A stretch of 7,955 nucleotides of DNA, taken from NCBI RefSeq assembly GCF_042668085.1, contig NZ_JBHVBO010000183.1, positions 1 through 7,955 on the forward strand, written 5' to 3'. How positions within the stretch are numbered: the first letter of the stretch is position 1; each line of letters opens with the position of its first letter. The translations under genes and the position numbers were made by a program. The notes beneath the pieces were generated by a model. That model saw nothing but the letters and a program-made list of their open reading frames with translations. It was not told the DNA's origin and made no database searches. The stretch comes from Isoptericola sp042668085. Its GTDB lineage: Bacteria; Actinomycetota; Actinomycetes; Actinomycetales; Cellulomonadaceae. Of this stretch, positions 1 through 5,798 are shown piece by piece.

Positions 1-967
1 GACCCGGTCCACGGCCCGGCGCGGGCGCCGGGCTCGGTGCCGGGCTCGGCGACGGGGGCACCGGGGCGGGCACGGGGCCCGCCGGCACGGGCAGCGGGCC
101 GCCGGCCTCCGACGGCCCGGCCTCGGCCGACCGGGGCCGCGCGGCACGACGGCGCGTCCGCGACGGCGGGGCCGACTCCGCCCTCGACTCCGACCTGTCG
201 CGCGGCGCCTGCACCGTGGCGGGCATCTTCCCGCCCAGCGCGAGGCCGACGGCCACGCCCTCGGCGAAGGTCTCGGGGTCCACGCCGCCGGTCGCCTCGG
301 TCGCCCGCGCGGAGGCGTCGTCGTCGGGCGCGGCCACGGTGTCCGTGGAGCCCGCCGCGGCGGCGGGCGCAGACAGGCTCGGGGCCGACGGCGCGGACGC
401 GGGGTGGATCACCAGCGGCGAGACGTCCACGAAGCGGCGACCGTCCGCGCTGTGCACCACGCCCATCTTCAGCACCTCGACGGGCATGGTGGGCTGGCGC
501 AGGAAGTCGACGGCGTTGAGGATCTCCTCGCTCGCCTCCTGGCAGATGACGATGAGGCGGGCGCTGCTGCGGCCCGGCTGCGAGCGGGTGATGGGCACGC
601 TGTCGTAGAACGCGGACACGTCGCGGTGGAAGGCCGACGGCCCGCCGTGGTACCGCTCGGCCAGGGCGCCGCGCGTCAGGCGGCCGGCGGCCCCGGCGTG
701 GTCGAGCGCGCGGGTGAGGGCGGCGCGGTCCAGGTCGGCGACGAGCTCCACGACGACGGGCGAGCCGGTCGCGTCGAGGGCGAGCAGGTGCGGCTCGTCC
801 GGGCCGGAGCCGGGACTGACGGGGAAGATCTGCTCGCCGAGCAGACCGTCGATGTGGCTGTCCACCACCCGGTGGGCGGTGGTCCCGACACCCTGGGCAC
901 TTGCCGCGGGCGACCGGTCGGACTGGACGAGGAGGGGCCTCTGGGCATCGACCTCGAACAGGGGCAT
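1..967 (-). CDS. Partial protein of unknown function, degenerate NucS-like nuclease fold plus Pro/Ala-rich tail
   Basis: The frame is open from an ATG at 967 to the left edge (322 codons), so the 3' end lies outside the window. Residues 1-185 look globular. Residues 60-76 (HLLALDATGSPVVVELV) match the beta-hairpin core of NucS-type PD-(D/E)XK enzymes, which reads roughly DLLxxDxxGxxVxVExK. The Glu (E74) is kept, but the catalytic Asp is His60 and the Lys is Val76, so cleavage activity is unlikely. Residues 139-182 hold a second ordered block (ARLIVICQEA, then EVLKMGVVHSADGRRFVDVS). From about 185 on, the chain is low-complexity Ala/Pro/Ser, with a basic patch near 268-279 and a short Pro-rich repeat near the edge. 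I recall similar uncharacterised proteins from Cellulomonas-type genomes, but cannot name a function. No signal peptide or membrane segment is seen. An AGGAG at 977-981, nine bases upstream, supports the start. Confidence 0.8.
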   Translation of the reverse strand, partial: MPLFEVDAQRPLLVQSDRSPAASAQGVGTTAHRVVDSHIDGLLGEQIFPVSPGSGPDEPHLLALDATGSPVVVELVADLDRAALTRALDHAGAAGRLTRGALAERYHGGPSAFHRDVSAFYDSVPITRSQPGRSSARLIVICQEASEEILNAVDFLRQPTMPVEVLKMGVVHSADGRRFVDVSPLVIHPASAPSAPSLSAPAAAAGSTDTVAAPDDDASARATEATGGVDPETFAEGVAVGLALGGKMPATVQAPRDRSESRAESAPPSRTRRRAARPRSAEAGPSEAGGPLPVPAGPVPAPVPPSPSPAPSPAPAPGRGPG

Positions 968-1018
968 GGCACACCACTCCTGGATCGGACCCGACCCCGG
1001 CGGCCGGATCCCGGGCCA

Positions 1019-1024
1019 AGCCTA
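1019..1024 (-). promoter_or_regulatory. Candidate -10 element (TAGGCT) for the partial gene at 1-967
   Basis: On the minus strand TAGGCT fits the actinobacterial TANNNT -10 consensus and is identical to the one before fbiA. It would give a leader of about 45 bases carrying the AGGAG at 977-981. No good -35 hexamer is seen upstream. The gene lies 150 bases downstream of the co-directional thiamine-binding gene, so it probably has its own promoter. Confidence 0.4.
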
Positions 1025-1063
1025 AGGCCCCTGCGGCGTGGCGTGTACCACAGCGGGCTCCCA

Positions 1064-1081
1064 GGCGCGCGTCGACGCGCC
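1064..1081 (-). terminator. Possible hairpin terminator after the thiamine-binding gene
   Basis: GGCGCG at 1064-1069 pairs with CGCGCC at 1076-1081 around a six-base loop. The central GCGCGTCGACGCGC (1067-1080) is alternatively a perfect 14-bp palindrome. It starts 36 bases past the stop of the minus-strand gene at 1118-1435, in the gap before the next gene. There is no T-run, and GC-rich palindromes arise easily in such DNA, so this is tentative. Confidence 0.3.
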
Positions 1082-1117
1082 AGGCCGCCCACGGCGAGGT
1101 GTGGCGGGGGTTCCGGG

Positions 1118-1435
1118 CTACGCGTGCCCGGTGCCGCCGTCGTCGGCGAGCCGCTCCTCGACGCGCGCGACCTTCGCGTCCAGCTGCCCGGTGTACCCGG
1201 GCCGGATGTCCGCCTTGAGCACCAGGGACACCCGGTGCCCGCCCGCGCCCACGGCCTCGGTGGCGCGCTGGATCACGGGCATCACCTCGTCCCAGTCGCC
1301 CTCGATCTCGGTGAACATCGCGGTGGTGCGGGTGGGGAGCCCGGACTCGCGGACGATGCGGACGGCGGCGGCGACGGAGTCCGCGACGGACTCGCCCGCG
1401 CCGAGCGGGGCGACGGAGAATGCGAAGACGGCCAT
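1118..1435 (-). CDS. Thiamine-binding (MTH1187/YkoF-type, DUF77) protein
   Basis: The gene encodes 105 residues, the usual length for a single MTH1187-type ferredoxin-like domain. The family pattern runs throughout: FSVAPLGAGESVADSVA near the start, then RIVRESGLPTRTTAMFTEIEGDWDEV (residues 26-51), and a C-terminal helix KVARVEERL. Family members bind thiamine or related pyrimidines and form tetramers; their physiological role is poorly defined. It is cytosolic, with no signal peptide. The ATG at 1435 is chosen because it begins the domain exactly and because a CAGGAT -10 element ends seven bases upstream, giving a leaderless transcript. The gene is divergent from fbiA across only 51 bases. 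That may mean linked expression, but thiamine binding has no known step in F420 synthesis. Confidence 0.85.
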   Translation of the reverse strand: MAVFAFSVAPLGAGESVADSVAAAVRIVRESGLPTRTTAMFTEIEGDWDEVMPVIQRATEAVGAGGHRVSLVLKADIRPGYTGQLDAKVARVEERLADDGGTGHA

Positions 1436-1441
1436 GCCCCC

Positions 1442-1447
1442 ATCCTG
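1442..1447 (-). promoter_or_regulatory. Leaderless-type -10 element (CAGGAT) for the thiamine-binding gene
   Basis: Read on the minus strand, CAGGAT is followed by exactly six bases and then the ATG at 1435, so transcription would begin on the start codon. No Shine-Dalgarno sequence is present. The same CAGGATGGG string with the same spacing precedes the nitroreductase gene at 7880. No clear -35 is seen. Confidence 0.5.
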
Positions 1448-1474
1448 CACGCCCGCGTCCCTCCGCGAGGACCG

Positions 1475-1480
1475 TAGGCT
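1475..1480 (+). promoter_or_regulatory. Leaderless-type -10 element (TAGGCT) for fbiA-fbiD
   Basis: TAGGCT is followed by six bases and then the GTG at 1487, placing the predicted transcript start on the G of the start codon. No Shine-Dalgarno sequence precedes the GTG, which favours a leaderless mRNA. The -35 region would fall within 1448-1474, between the two divergent -10 elements, and is not recognisable. Confidence 0.5.
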
Positions 1481-1486
1481 CGTCGG

Positions 1487-2437
1487 GTGAGCACACGCGT
1501 CACCCTTCTCGCCGGCGGGGTCGGCGGCGCCCGCCTGGCCCACGGCCTCGCCCTCGCCCTGCCCGACGACGGCGCGCCCGCGCCGGACGGCGGCCTGACG
1601 GTCGTCGTGAACGTCGGCGACGACACCGAGCGGCACGGCCTGCTGGTCTCCCCCGACCTCGACACGGTCATGTACACGCTGGCCGGCCTGAACGACGAGA
1701 CCCGCGGCTGGGGGCTGACCGACGAGACGTACACGACGCTCGACCAGCTGGCACGGCTCGGCGAGGACACGTGGTTCACGCTGGGCGACCGGGACCTCGC
1801 CACGCACGTCGTGCGGACGGCCGCGCTGCGCGAGGGCCAGCCCCTGCACGCGGTGACGGCGCGGCTCGCGACGGCGCTGGGCGTGCGGGCGCGGCTGCTG
1901 CCGGTGACCGACGACCGGCTGCGCACGCTCGTCGACACGCCGTCCGGCCGGGTCGCGTTCCAGGAGTACTTCGTGCGGCGGCAGCACGCCGACGCGGTGC
2001 TGGGGACCGAGCTCGACGGGGTCGCCGCCGCCCGGCCCGCGCCCGGCGTGCTCGACGCCGTCGCGGGCGCCGACCTGCTCGTCGTCGCGCCGTCCAACCC
2101 GTTCCTGTCGGTGGAGCCGGTGCTGGCCGTGCCCGGGGTGCGCGACGCCGTCCTGGCCTCGTCCGCCCGGCGCGTGGCGGTGAGCCCCATCGTGGGCGGG
2201 CAGGCGATCAAGGGCCCCGCCGCGCAGATCCTCGAGACGCTGGGGCACGAGGTGTCGGCGCTGGGCGTGGCCCGCCTGTACGCCGACCTGGTGGACGTCA
2301 TGGTCGTGGACGACGCCGACGCCGCCCTCGCGGAGCCCATCCGCGACCTCGGCGTCGAGGTGCTCGTCACCGACACGATCATGGGCGGCGCCGGCGGCCG
2401 CGAGCGCCTCGCCCGCGACCTGCTCGCCCTCGGATGA
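1487..2437 (+). CDS. fbiA: FbiA/CofD, 2-phospho-L-lactate (phosphoenolpyruvyl) transferase of F420 synthesis
   Basis: This enzyme transfers the C3-phosphate moiety from the guanylylated precursor made by FbiD/CofC onto Fo. In actinobacteria the product is dehydro-F420-0. The 316 residues match the family length. Diagnostic motifs are LLAGGVGGARL (7-17), VNVGDDTERHGLLVSPDLDT (41-60, with the metal-binding Asp pair at 45-46), WGLTDET (75-81), APSNPFLSVEPVL (201-213) and SPIVGGQAIKGPA (233-245). The GTG start at 1487 is chosen because the Rossmann-like first strand begins at once and a -10 element ends seven bases upstream; no ATG upstream suits. The stop overlaps the start of the next gene (ATGA), which points to translational coupling. 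No frameshift or missing motif is seen. Confidence 0.95.
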   Translation: MSTRVTLLAGGVGGARLAHGLALALPDDGAPAPDGGLTVVVNVGDDTERHGLLVSPDLDTVMYTLAGLNDETRGWGLTDETYTTLDQLARLGEDTWFTLGDRDLATHVVRTAALREGQPLHAVTARLATALGVRARLLPVTDDRLRTLVDTPSGRVAFQEYFVRRQHADAVLGTELDGVAAARPAPGVLDAVAGADLLVVAPSNPFLSVEPVLAVPGVRDAVLASSARRVAVSPIVGGQAIKGPAAQILETLGHEVSALGVARLYADLVDVMVVDDADAALAEPIRDLGVEVLVTDTIMGGAGGRERLARDLLALG

Positions 2438-3144
2438 GCGCGCCGGGTCCCGGCGACGGGCGCGGCGGGACGGTCGCGCTCGTGCCGCTGCGCGACGGCG
2501 TCTCGGGCAAGTCGCGGCTCGCGTCCTCCCTCGACCCGGCCGCACGACGCCGGCTGGTCGCGTCGCTGGCGCGCCACGTCGTCGCCGTCCTGCAGGCCGC
2601 GGACGGCGTCGACCGCGTGCTGGTGGTCACCGCCGACGTGCCGTTCGTGGTCGAGACCCTCGGCCCCGCTCACGGCGGCGGTCCGCGCCCGGCGCGTGTC
2701 GAGGTGGTCCCCCAGCCGCCGGACCGGCCGGGCCTGAACGCGGCGCTCGACGTCGGCCGGGAGGCGGCGCTCGAGGGTGGCGCGGAGCGGCTGCTCGTGG
2801 CGCACGCCGACCTGCCGCTGCTCGCGCCCGACGACGTCGCGGCGCTGCTCGCCGCGGGAGCGACCGCCGCGCCCGACGACGCGCCGCCCGTCGTCGTCGC
2901 CACGGACCGCCACCTCGCGGGGACGAACCTGCTGGTGCTGCCCGCGACGGCCGCCTTCCGGTTCCGGTTCGGCGAGGCGTCGCGCGCGGCGCACGTCGCC
3001 GAGGCCGAGCGCGCCGGCCTGCGGCCCGTCGTCGTGCGCCGCCCGGGCACCGCCGTCGACCTGGACACGATCGACGACTGGGGCGAGCTGCCCCGCGCCG
3101 TCCGCGACCGGCTGCGGCACGGGCTGGACCTGCCCCTCCCCTGA
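2434..3144 (+). CDS. fbiD: FbiD/CofC, guanylyltransferase of F420 synthesis
   Basis: This enzyme activates phosphoenolpyruvate (2-phospho-L-lactate in archaea) with GTP and supplies the donor used by FbiA. The protein has 236 residues with a nucleotidyltransferase fold: ALVPLRDGVSGKSRLA (15-30, nucleotide-binding loop with K26), VVTADVPFV (64-72), GLNAALDVG (100-108), HADLPLL (124-130, metal-binding Asp126), GTNLL (163-167), FGEAS (179-183) and the C-terminal VDLDTIDDW (208-216). It follows fbiA with a four-base ATGA overlap and no Shine-Dalgarno sequence of its own, so its translation probably depends on fbiA. The motif order and DLDT-DDW ending separate it from MobA-type relatives. About ten extra residues precede the fold, so a slightly later start cannot be excluded. 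Confidence 0.93.
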   Translation: MSAPGPGDGRGGTVALVPLRDGVSGKSRLASSLDPAARRRLVASLARHVVAVLQAADGVDRVLVVTADVPFVVETLGPAHGGGPRPARVEVVPQPPDRPGLNAALDVGREAALEGGAERLLVAHADLPLLAPDDVAALLAAGATAAPDDAPPVVVATDRHLAGTNLLVLPATAAFRFRFGEASRAAHVAEAERAGLRPVVVRRPGTAVDLDTIDDWGELPRAVRDRLRHGLDLPLP

Positions 3145-3162
3145 CCCCGCGCGGCTCAGGGG
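3138..3162. terminator. Shared hairpin between convergent fbiD and merR-type gene
   Basis: CCCCTGA (3138-3144) pairs perfectly with TCAGGGG (3156-3162). Inside, CCGC/GCGG (3147-3154) is also self-complementary. The stem contains both TGA stop codons of the convergent genes, which are separated by only 11 bases. Symmetry lets it act in both directions. There is no T-run, as is common for actinobacterial terminators. The TGA/TCA part of the match is partly forced by the two stops. Confidence 0.5.
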
Positions 3163-3536
3163 TGCGTGTCGGTCGCGGCGATCACGCTGTCGAGGCGGGC
3201 GATCGCCGCGGCGAGGTCGTCGAGCCGGCCGCGGAGGCGGGCGCGCTGCTCGTGCAGCATCGCGCGCTGCTCGTGGTCGGTGTGCCCGGAGTCGATGCAG
3301 GGCAGCAGCCGGGCGATGTTGCCGCTGGTCAGGCCGGCGGCGTAGAGCTGCTGGAAGAACTGCACCCGGTCCACGGCCGTCTCGTCGTAGAGCCGGTGCC
3401 CGGCGGGCGTCCGCACGGTCCGCAGCAGACCCTGCTCCTCGTAGTAGCGCAGGGCGCGCACGCTCACGCCCGCACGCTGCGCCACCTCACCGATCTTCAG
3501 CACACCGGCGCCAACGACGTGCTCGGTGCGGGGCAT
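3156..3536 (-). CDS. MerR-family transcriptional regulator
   Basis: A DNA-binding regulator of 126 residues. The winged helix-turn-helix covers residues 14-80: LKIGEVAQRAGVSVRALRYY (13-32), EEQGLL, then the wing TPAGHRLYDE (43-52). Residues 85-121 form the dimerisation helix, rich in Arg, Leu and Ala with a coiled-coil look. The one Cys (C80, in LLPCID) sits where this subfamily often has one, so it alone does not prove metal or redox sensing; the chain ends without a metal-binding loop. The gene starts 14 bases after the SDR stop, so the two form one operon. The MerR-type promoter ahead of the SDR gene is its probable target, giving autoregulation. I take the ATG at 3536; a GTG at 3503 starts closer to the domain, and neither has a strong Shine-Dalgarno sequence. 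Confidence 0.9.
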   Translation of the reverse strand: MPRTEHVVGAGVLKIGEVAQRAGVSVRALRYYEEQGLLRTVRTPAGHRLYDETAVDRVQFFQQLYAAGLTSGNIARLLPCIDSGHTDHEQRAMLHEQRARLRGRLDDLAAAIARLDSVIAATDTHP

Positions 3537-3550
3537 TCCGAGCGCCCCGC

Positions 3551-4285
3551 TCAGCGGGATCGCGACGGGGCGGCGACCGCCTCCGGATACAGCGCCTCGG
3601 CCGGCTCGCCGAGCCGGGACCGCCACTCGCGGGTCGTCTCGTCGCCGAACACCTCGAGGGCGCCGGCCGCGAACCCGTCGAGCGCCCGGCGCACGACGTC
3701 GAGCGGCTCCGCGAGCGCCCAGTCGTCCTGCCCCCGGGCCCAGCCCGACATGTCCGTGTCCACGAGGGCCATGGCCAGCCCGGTGACCTGCGTGCCCTGG
3801 CCGGCCAGCTCGAGCCGGACGCCGTTGGTCAGCTGCCACGCGGCGGCCTTCGCCGCCCCGTACGTGTCGGCGAACCCGAACGCGCGGAACGCGCTCTGGG
3901 AGAGCACGTCGAGGATCCCGCCGCCGCCGTTCCTCCCGAGGATCGGCGCGAACGCCCGCACCATCCGCAGCGTGCCCCAGTAGTTGACGTCCATCTCCCG
4001 ACGGGCGCCCTCGAGGTCGCCGCCGACGAACGGGGTCAGCGCCGCCACGCCCGCGTTGTTGACGAGGATCGTGACGTCCTGCGCGCGCTCGGCGGCCGCG
4101 GCCACCGAGTCGTCGTCGGTCACGTCCAGACGGAGCGGCGTGGCGCCCGGGACGTCGACCGCCTCCGGCTGTCGTGCCGCGGCGTAGACCTTCGTGGCGC
4201 CCCGGCCGAGCAGCTCGGCGACGAAGTGCCGGCCGATCCCTCGGTTGGCGCCGGTGACCAGGGCGATCTGATTCGTGATGTCCAT
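3551..4285 (-). CDS. Short-chain dehydrogenase/reductase (classical SDR)
   Basis: A cytosolic NAD(P)-dependent oxidoreductase of 244 residues; the substrate is unknown. The cofactor site is TGANRGIG (11-18), with an Arg-rich stretch after beta-2 (AAARQ, 35-39) that leans to NADP(H). LDV (53-55) and NNAG (76-79) follow. The catalytic set is complete: N101, Ser129 or Ser131, Y142 and K146 (YGAAK). The ATG at 4285 is chosen over an in-frame ATG further upstream because the Rossmann fold begins there and the predicted promoter lies between the two. The merR-type gene follows after 14 bases. MerR regulators that control a neighbouring SDR are common, so a role in aldehyde, quinone or electrophile handling is reasonable, but this is inference. 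Confidence 0.92.
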   Translation of the reverse strand: MDITNQIALVTGANRGIGRHFVAELLGRGATKVYAAARQPEAVDVPGATPLRLDVTDDDSVAAAAERAQDVTILVNNAGVAALTPFVGGDLEGARREMDVNYWGTLRMVRAFAPILGRNGGGGILDVLSQSAFRAFGFADTYGAAKAAAWQLTNGVRLELAGQGTQVTGLAMALVDTDMSGWARGQDDWALAEPLDVVRRALDGFAAGALEVFGDETTREWRSRLGEPAEALYPEAVAAPSRSR

Positions 4286-4292
4286 GCGCGGG

Positions 4293-4324
4293 ACGCTAGG
4301 ACCTGACGTCGGCGTCAGGGTCAA
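4293..4324 (-). promoter_or_regulatory. MerR-type promoter of the SDR-merR operon
   Basis: On the minus strand a TTGACC -35 (4319-4324) and a TAGCGT -10 (4293-4298) are separated by 20 bp rather than the usual 17. Over-long 19-20 bp spacers with the operator between the hexamers are the hallmark of promoters that MerR-family activators remodel. The -10 lies seven bases before the ATG at 4285, so the transcript would be leaderless or nearly so. Confidence 0.7.
4302..4319. promoter_or_regulatory. Probable MerR-family operator (18-bp dyad)
   Basis: CCTGACGTCGGCGTCAGG is an inverted repeat with eight of nine positions matched in each half. It almost fills the spacer of the SDR promoter, with its centre within two bases of the spacer midpoint. 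Its length and placement match the SoxR-type operator layout, though the sequence differs. The likely ligand is the regulator encoded at 3156-3536. Confidence 0.7.
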
Positions 4325-4372
4325 GGGGTCACGACGACCCGGCGACGCCCGCACCGCTCAGTTCCGCGCGGG

Positions 4373-4382
4373 GGACCGGTCC
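4373..4382. other. 10-bp perfect palindrome just upstream of the cupin start
   Basis: GGACCGGTCC ends seven bases before the cupin ATG at 4390. No -10 hexamer or well-placed Shine-Dalgarno sequence is seen for the cupin; a GGGGGA at 4370-4375 is too far at 14 bases. The palindrome may be an operator half or chance in GC-rich DNA. Confidence 0.25.
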
Positions 4383-4389
4383 ATCCGGC

Positions 4390-4719
4390 ATGAGCATCGA
4401 GCTGATCGAGCAGGCCACGCTTCCGGACGCCGACTTCGAGGGTTATCTGCACGGGTCCACCGTGTCGGTGATGTTCGAGCGGTTCGACCGCGACGGCGTC
4501 GGTCCCCGCCTGCACCGCCACCCGTACACGGAGACGTTCATCCTGCGCTCGGGCCGGGCGCTGTTCCGGGTCGGGGACGACGAGGTGGTCGCCGTGGGCG
4601 GCCAGATCCTCGTCGCCCCCGCCGGGACGCCGCACAAGTTCACCGTGATCGGGCCCGAGGTGTACGAGGCGCTGCACGTGCACGCGAACGACCGGTTCGT
4701 GACGGAGTGGCTGGAGTAG
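4390..4719 (+). CDS. Small cupin-domain protein
   Basis: A single-domain cupin of 109 residues. Motif 1 is in GPRLHRHPYTETFILRSG (38-55), with H42, H44 and E48 as metal ligands. Motif 2 is in VAPAGTPHKF (75-84), with H82 as the fourth ligand, so a divalent metal site looks intact. No second domain, signal peptide or DNA-binding part is present. Such mini-cupins include isomerases, dioxygenases and ligand-binding proteins, and sequence alone does not decide. It is divergent from the SDR-merR operon across about 100 bases that hold the MerR-type dyad, so shared control is possible. It converges with the aldo/keto reductase gene, leaving only seven bases between stops. Confidence 0.88.
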   Translation: MSIELIEQATLPDADFEGYLHGSTVSVMFERFDRDGVGPRLHRHPYTETFILRSGRALFRVGDDEVVAVGGQILVAPAGTPHKFTVIGPEVYEALHVHANDRFVTEWLE

Positions 4720-4726
4720 CCCCCGT

Positions 4727-5707
4727 TCACACGGCGTCGAGCCGCGCGCGCACGTCGTCGTCGAGGTCGAGCTCGGCGGCGCCGAGGATCTCGTCGAGCT
4801 GGGCCAGGCTGCTGGCCCCGACGATCGGGACCACCGGCACCGGGCCGCCGAGCAGCCAGGCGAGCGCCACCTGGTTCGGGGTGGCGCCGATCTCGTCCGC
4901 GACCTCGCGCAGCACCCGGAGCCGCGCGTGCGTCGTCGGGTGGTCGAAGCCGTCCCACAGCGGCTTGTCGTCGCGCACCAGCGCGCCCTGCATGAGCGGG
5001 GAGTAGGCGACGACGGCGAGCGGGCTGCCCGCCTCGGACGACGCGCGGGCGTAGTCCAGCAGCTCGTACGACGCCCAGTTGTGCCGGCCGACGTCGGGCC
5101 GCGGGTAGGGGTAGGTGAGCTGCTGCTGCACCAGGCCGTAGGGCGCGACGCCCTGGCGGCGGGCCTCCTCGCGCGCCTCGACCACGCGGTGCAGGGCGAC
5201 GTTGGAGATGCCGGTGATCCCGACCAGCCCCTCCGCCTGCAGCTTGCCGAACGCGCCGACCGTCTCGGCGAGCGGGGTGTCGTAGTCGTCGACGTGGCCG
5301 TAGTACGCGTCGACGTGCTCGACGCCGAGGTGGCGCAGGCTCTCGCGCGCCTCCCAGGCGATGGTCTCGGCGCCGAGGCCCTGGTAGTTCGTGGGCGGCA
5401 CGTGCTGCAGCGGCAGGTTCGGGTCCTTCTTGGCGGCGCCCACCTTGGTGGCGATCCGCAGCTCGTCGCGGTTGCGCCGTGCGGCGAGCCACCGGCCGAG
5501 GACGTCCTCGCTGTCGCGGCCGTGCCCGCCGCCCCAGCCGTTGTAGTTGTTGGCGGTGTCGAGGAAGGTGCCGCCGGCCTCGACGAAGCGGTCGAGGATC
5601 GCGAACGAGGTCTCCTCGTCGGTCCGGGTGCCGAACCACATGGTGCCGAGGCAGAGCGTGCTGACGTCGAAGGACGTCGTGCCGTCGCCGATCGTGCGGT
5701 AGCGCAT
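4727..5707 (-). CDS. Aldo/keto reductase
   Basis: A cytosolic NADPH-dependent reductase of 326 residues with a TIM-barrel fold, the usual length for the family; the natural substrate is unknown. The catalytic tetrad is complete: D50 and Y55 (DTANNYNGW), K88 (IATKVG) and H138 (YYGHVDDYDTPL). The C-terminal cofactor region is recognisable: VAYSPLMQGALV (about 241-252), NQVALAWLL and VPIVGASSLAQLDE. The ATG at 5707 has an AGGAG five bases upstream. The gene is divergent from a MocR-type regulator across 103 bases, an arrangement in which the regulator commonly controls its neighbour. It may act on an aldehyde of the vitamin B6 or amino-compound type that such a regulator would sense, but that is inference from context only. 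Confidence 0.93.
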   Translation of the reverse strand: MRYRTIGDGTTSFDVSTLCLGTMWFGTRTDEETSFAILDRFVEAGGTFLDTANNYNGWGGGHGRDSEDVLGRWLAARRNRDELRIATKVGAAKKDPNLPLQHVPPTNYQGLGAETIAWEARESLRHLGVEHVDAYYGHVDDYDTPLAETVGAFGKLQAEGLVGITGISNVALHRVVEAREEARRQGVAPYGLVQQQLTYPYPRPDVGRHNWASYELLDYARASSEAGSPLAVVAYSPLMQGALVRDDKPLWDGFDHPTTHARLRVLREVADEIGATPNQVALAWLLGGPVPVVPIVGASSLAQLDEILGAAELDLDDDVRARLDAV

Positions 5708-5712
5708 GAGTG

Positions 5713-5717
5713 CTCCT
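5713..5717 (-). promoter_or_regulatory. Ribosome binding site of the aldo/keto reductase gene
   Basis: AGGAG on the minus strand lies five bases before the ATG at 5707. It fixes the start, and it directly abuts the long inverted repeat at 5718-5772, so folding of that leader could affect translation. Confidence 0.75.
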
Positions 5718-5772
5718 GTCGGGGTGTCCGTGATGGGGGCCGGCGGACCGCCCGCCGGCCGACACCCACGAC
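5718..5772. repeat. Long imperfect inverted repeat in the akr-mocR intergenic region
   Basis: Three nested arm pairs are perfect. GTCG (5718-5721) pairs with CGAC (5769-5772), GGGTGTC (5722-5728) with GACACCC (5761-5767), and GGCCGGCGG (5738-5746) with CCGCCGGCC (5752-5760). That makes 20 bp of stem with a five-base loop, one bulged A at 5768 and a nine-base bulge at 5729-5737. It sits in the aldo/keto reductase leader region, immediately beside the AGGAG. It could be an operator, an RNA structure, or both. Confidence 0.6.
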
Positions 5773-5798
5773 GCTACGAACGGATCGGCCCGGGTGTA
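5722..5798. repeat. Three copies of GGGTGT(C/A), candidate MocR operator sites
   Basis: The motif occurs at 5722-5728 and 5792-5798 on the plus strand, both followed by CCGT, and at 5761-5767 inverted. The third copy overlaps the predicted mocR -10 element. MocR/PdxR regulators bind repeated short motifs between divergent genes, which fits this layout. No binding is shown. Confidence 0.4.
5771..5776 (-). promoter_or_regulatory. Candidate -10 element (TAGCGT) for the aldo/keto reductase gene
   Basis: The hexamer is the same as the -10 of the SDR promoter. It would start a transcript near 5764 with a leader of about 57 bases that contains the inner hairpin (5738-5760) and the AGGAG. TTGGAC at 5801-5806 is 24 bp away, too far to be an ordinary -35. 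Confidence 0.35.

Noticed and set aside
37..1477. Plus-strand open frames over the partial gene and the thiamine-binding gene
   Set aside because: The minus-strand frames have family-like sequence and plausible starts; the plus-strand ones are shadows.
1282..3120. Long minus-strand open frames opposite fbiA and fbiD
   Set aside because: They carry no domain, overlap two well-supported genes completely, and their translations are biased toward Arg, Ala and Ser.
3534..3536. C80 of the MerR protein as proof of metal or redox sensing
   Set aside because: A single Cys in the LPC motif is common in this subfamily, and no second cysteine or metal-binding loop is present.
4685..4721. Small hairpins near the end of the cupin gene (CGAAC/GTTCG at 4685-4699, GGCT/AGCC at 4709-4721) as a terminator
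   Set aside because: Stems of four or five base pairs, mostly inside coding sequence, are not distinguishable from chance here.
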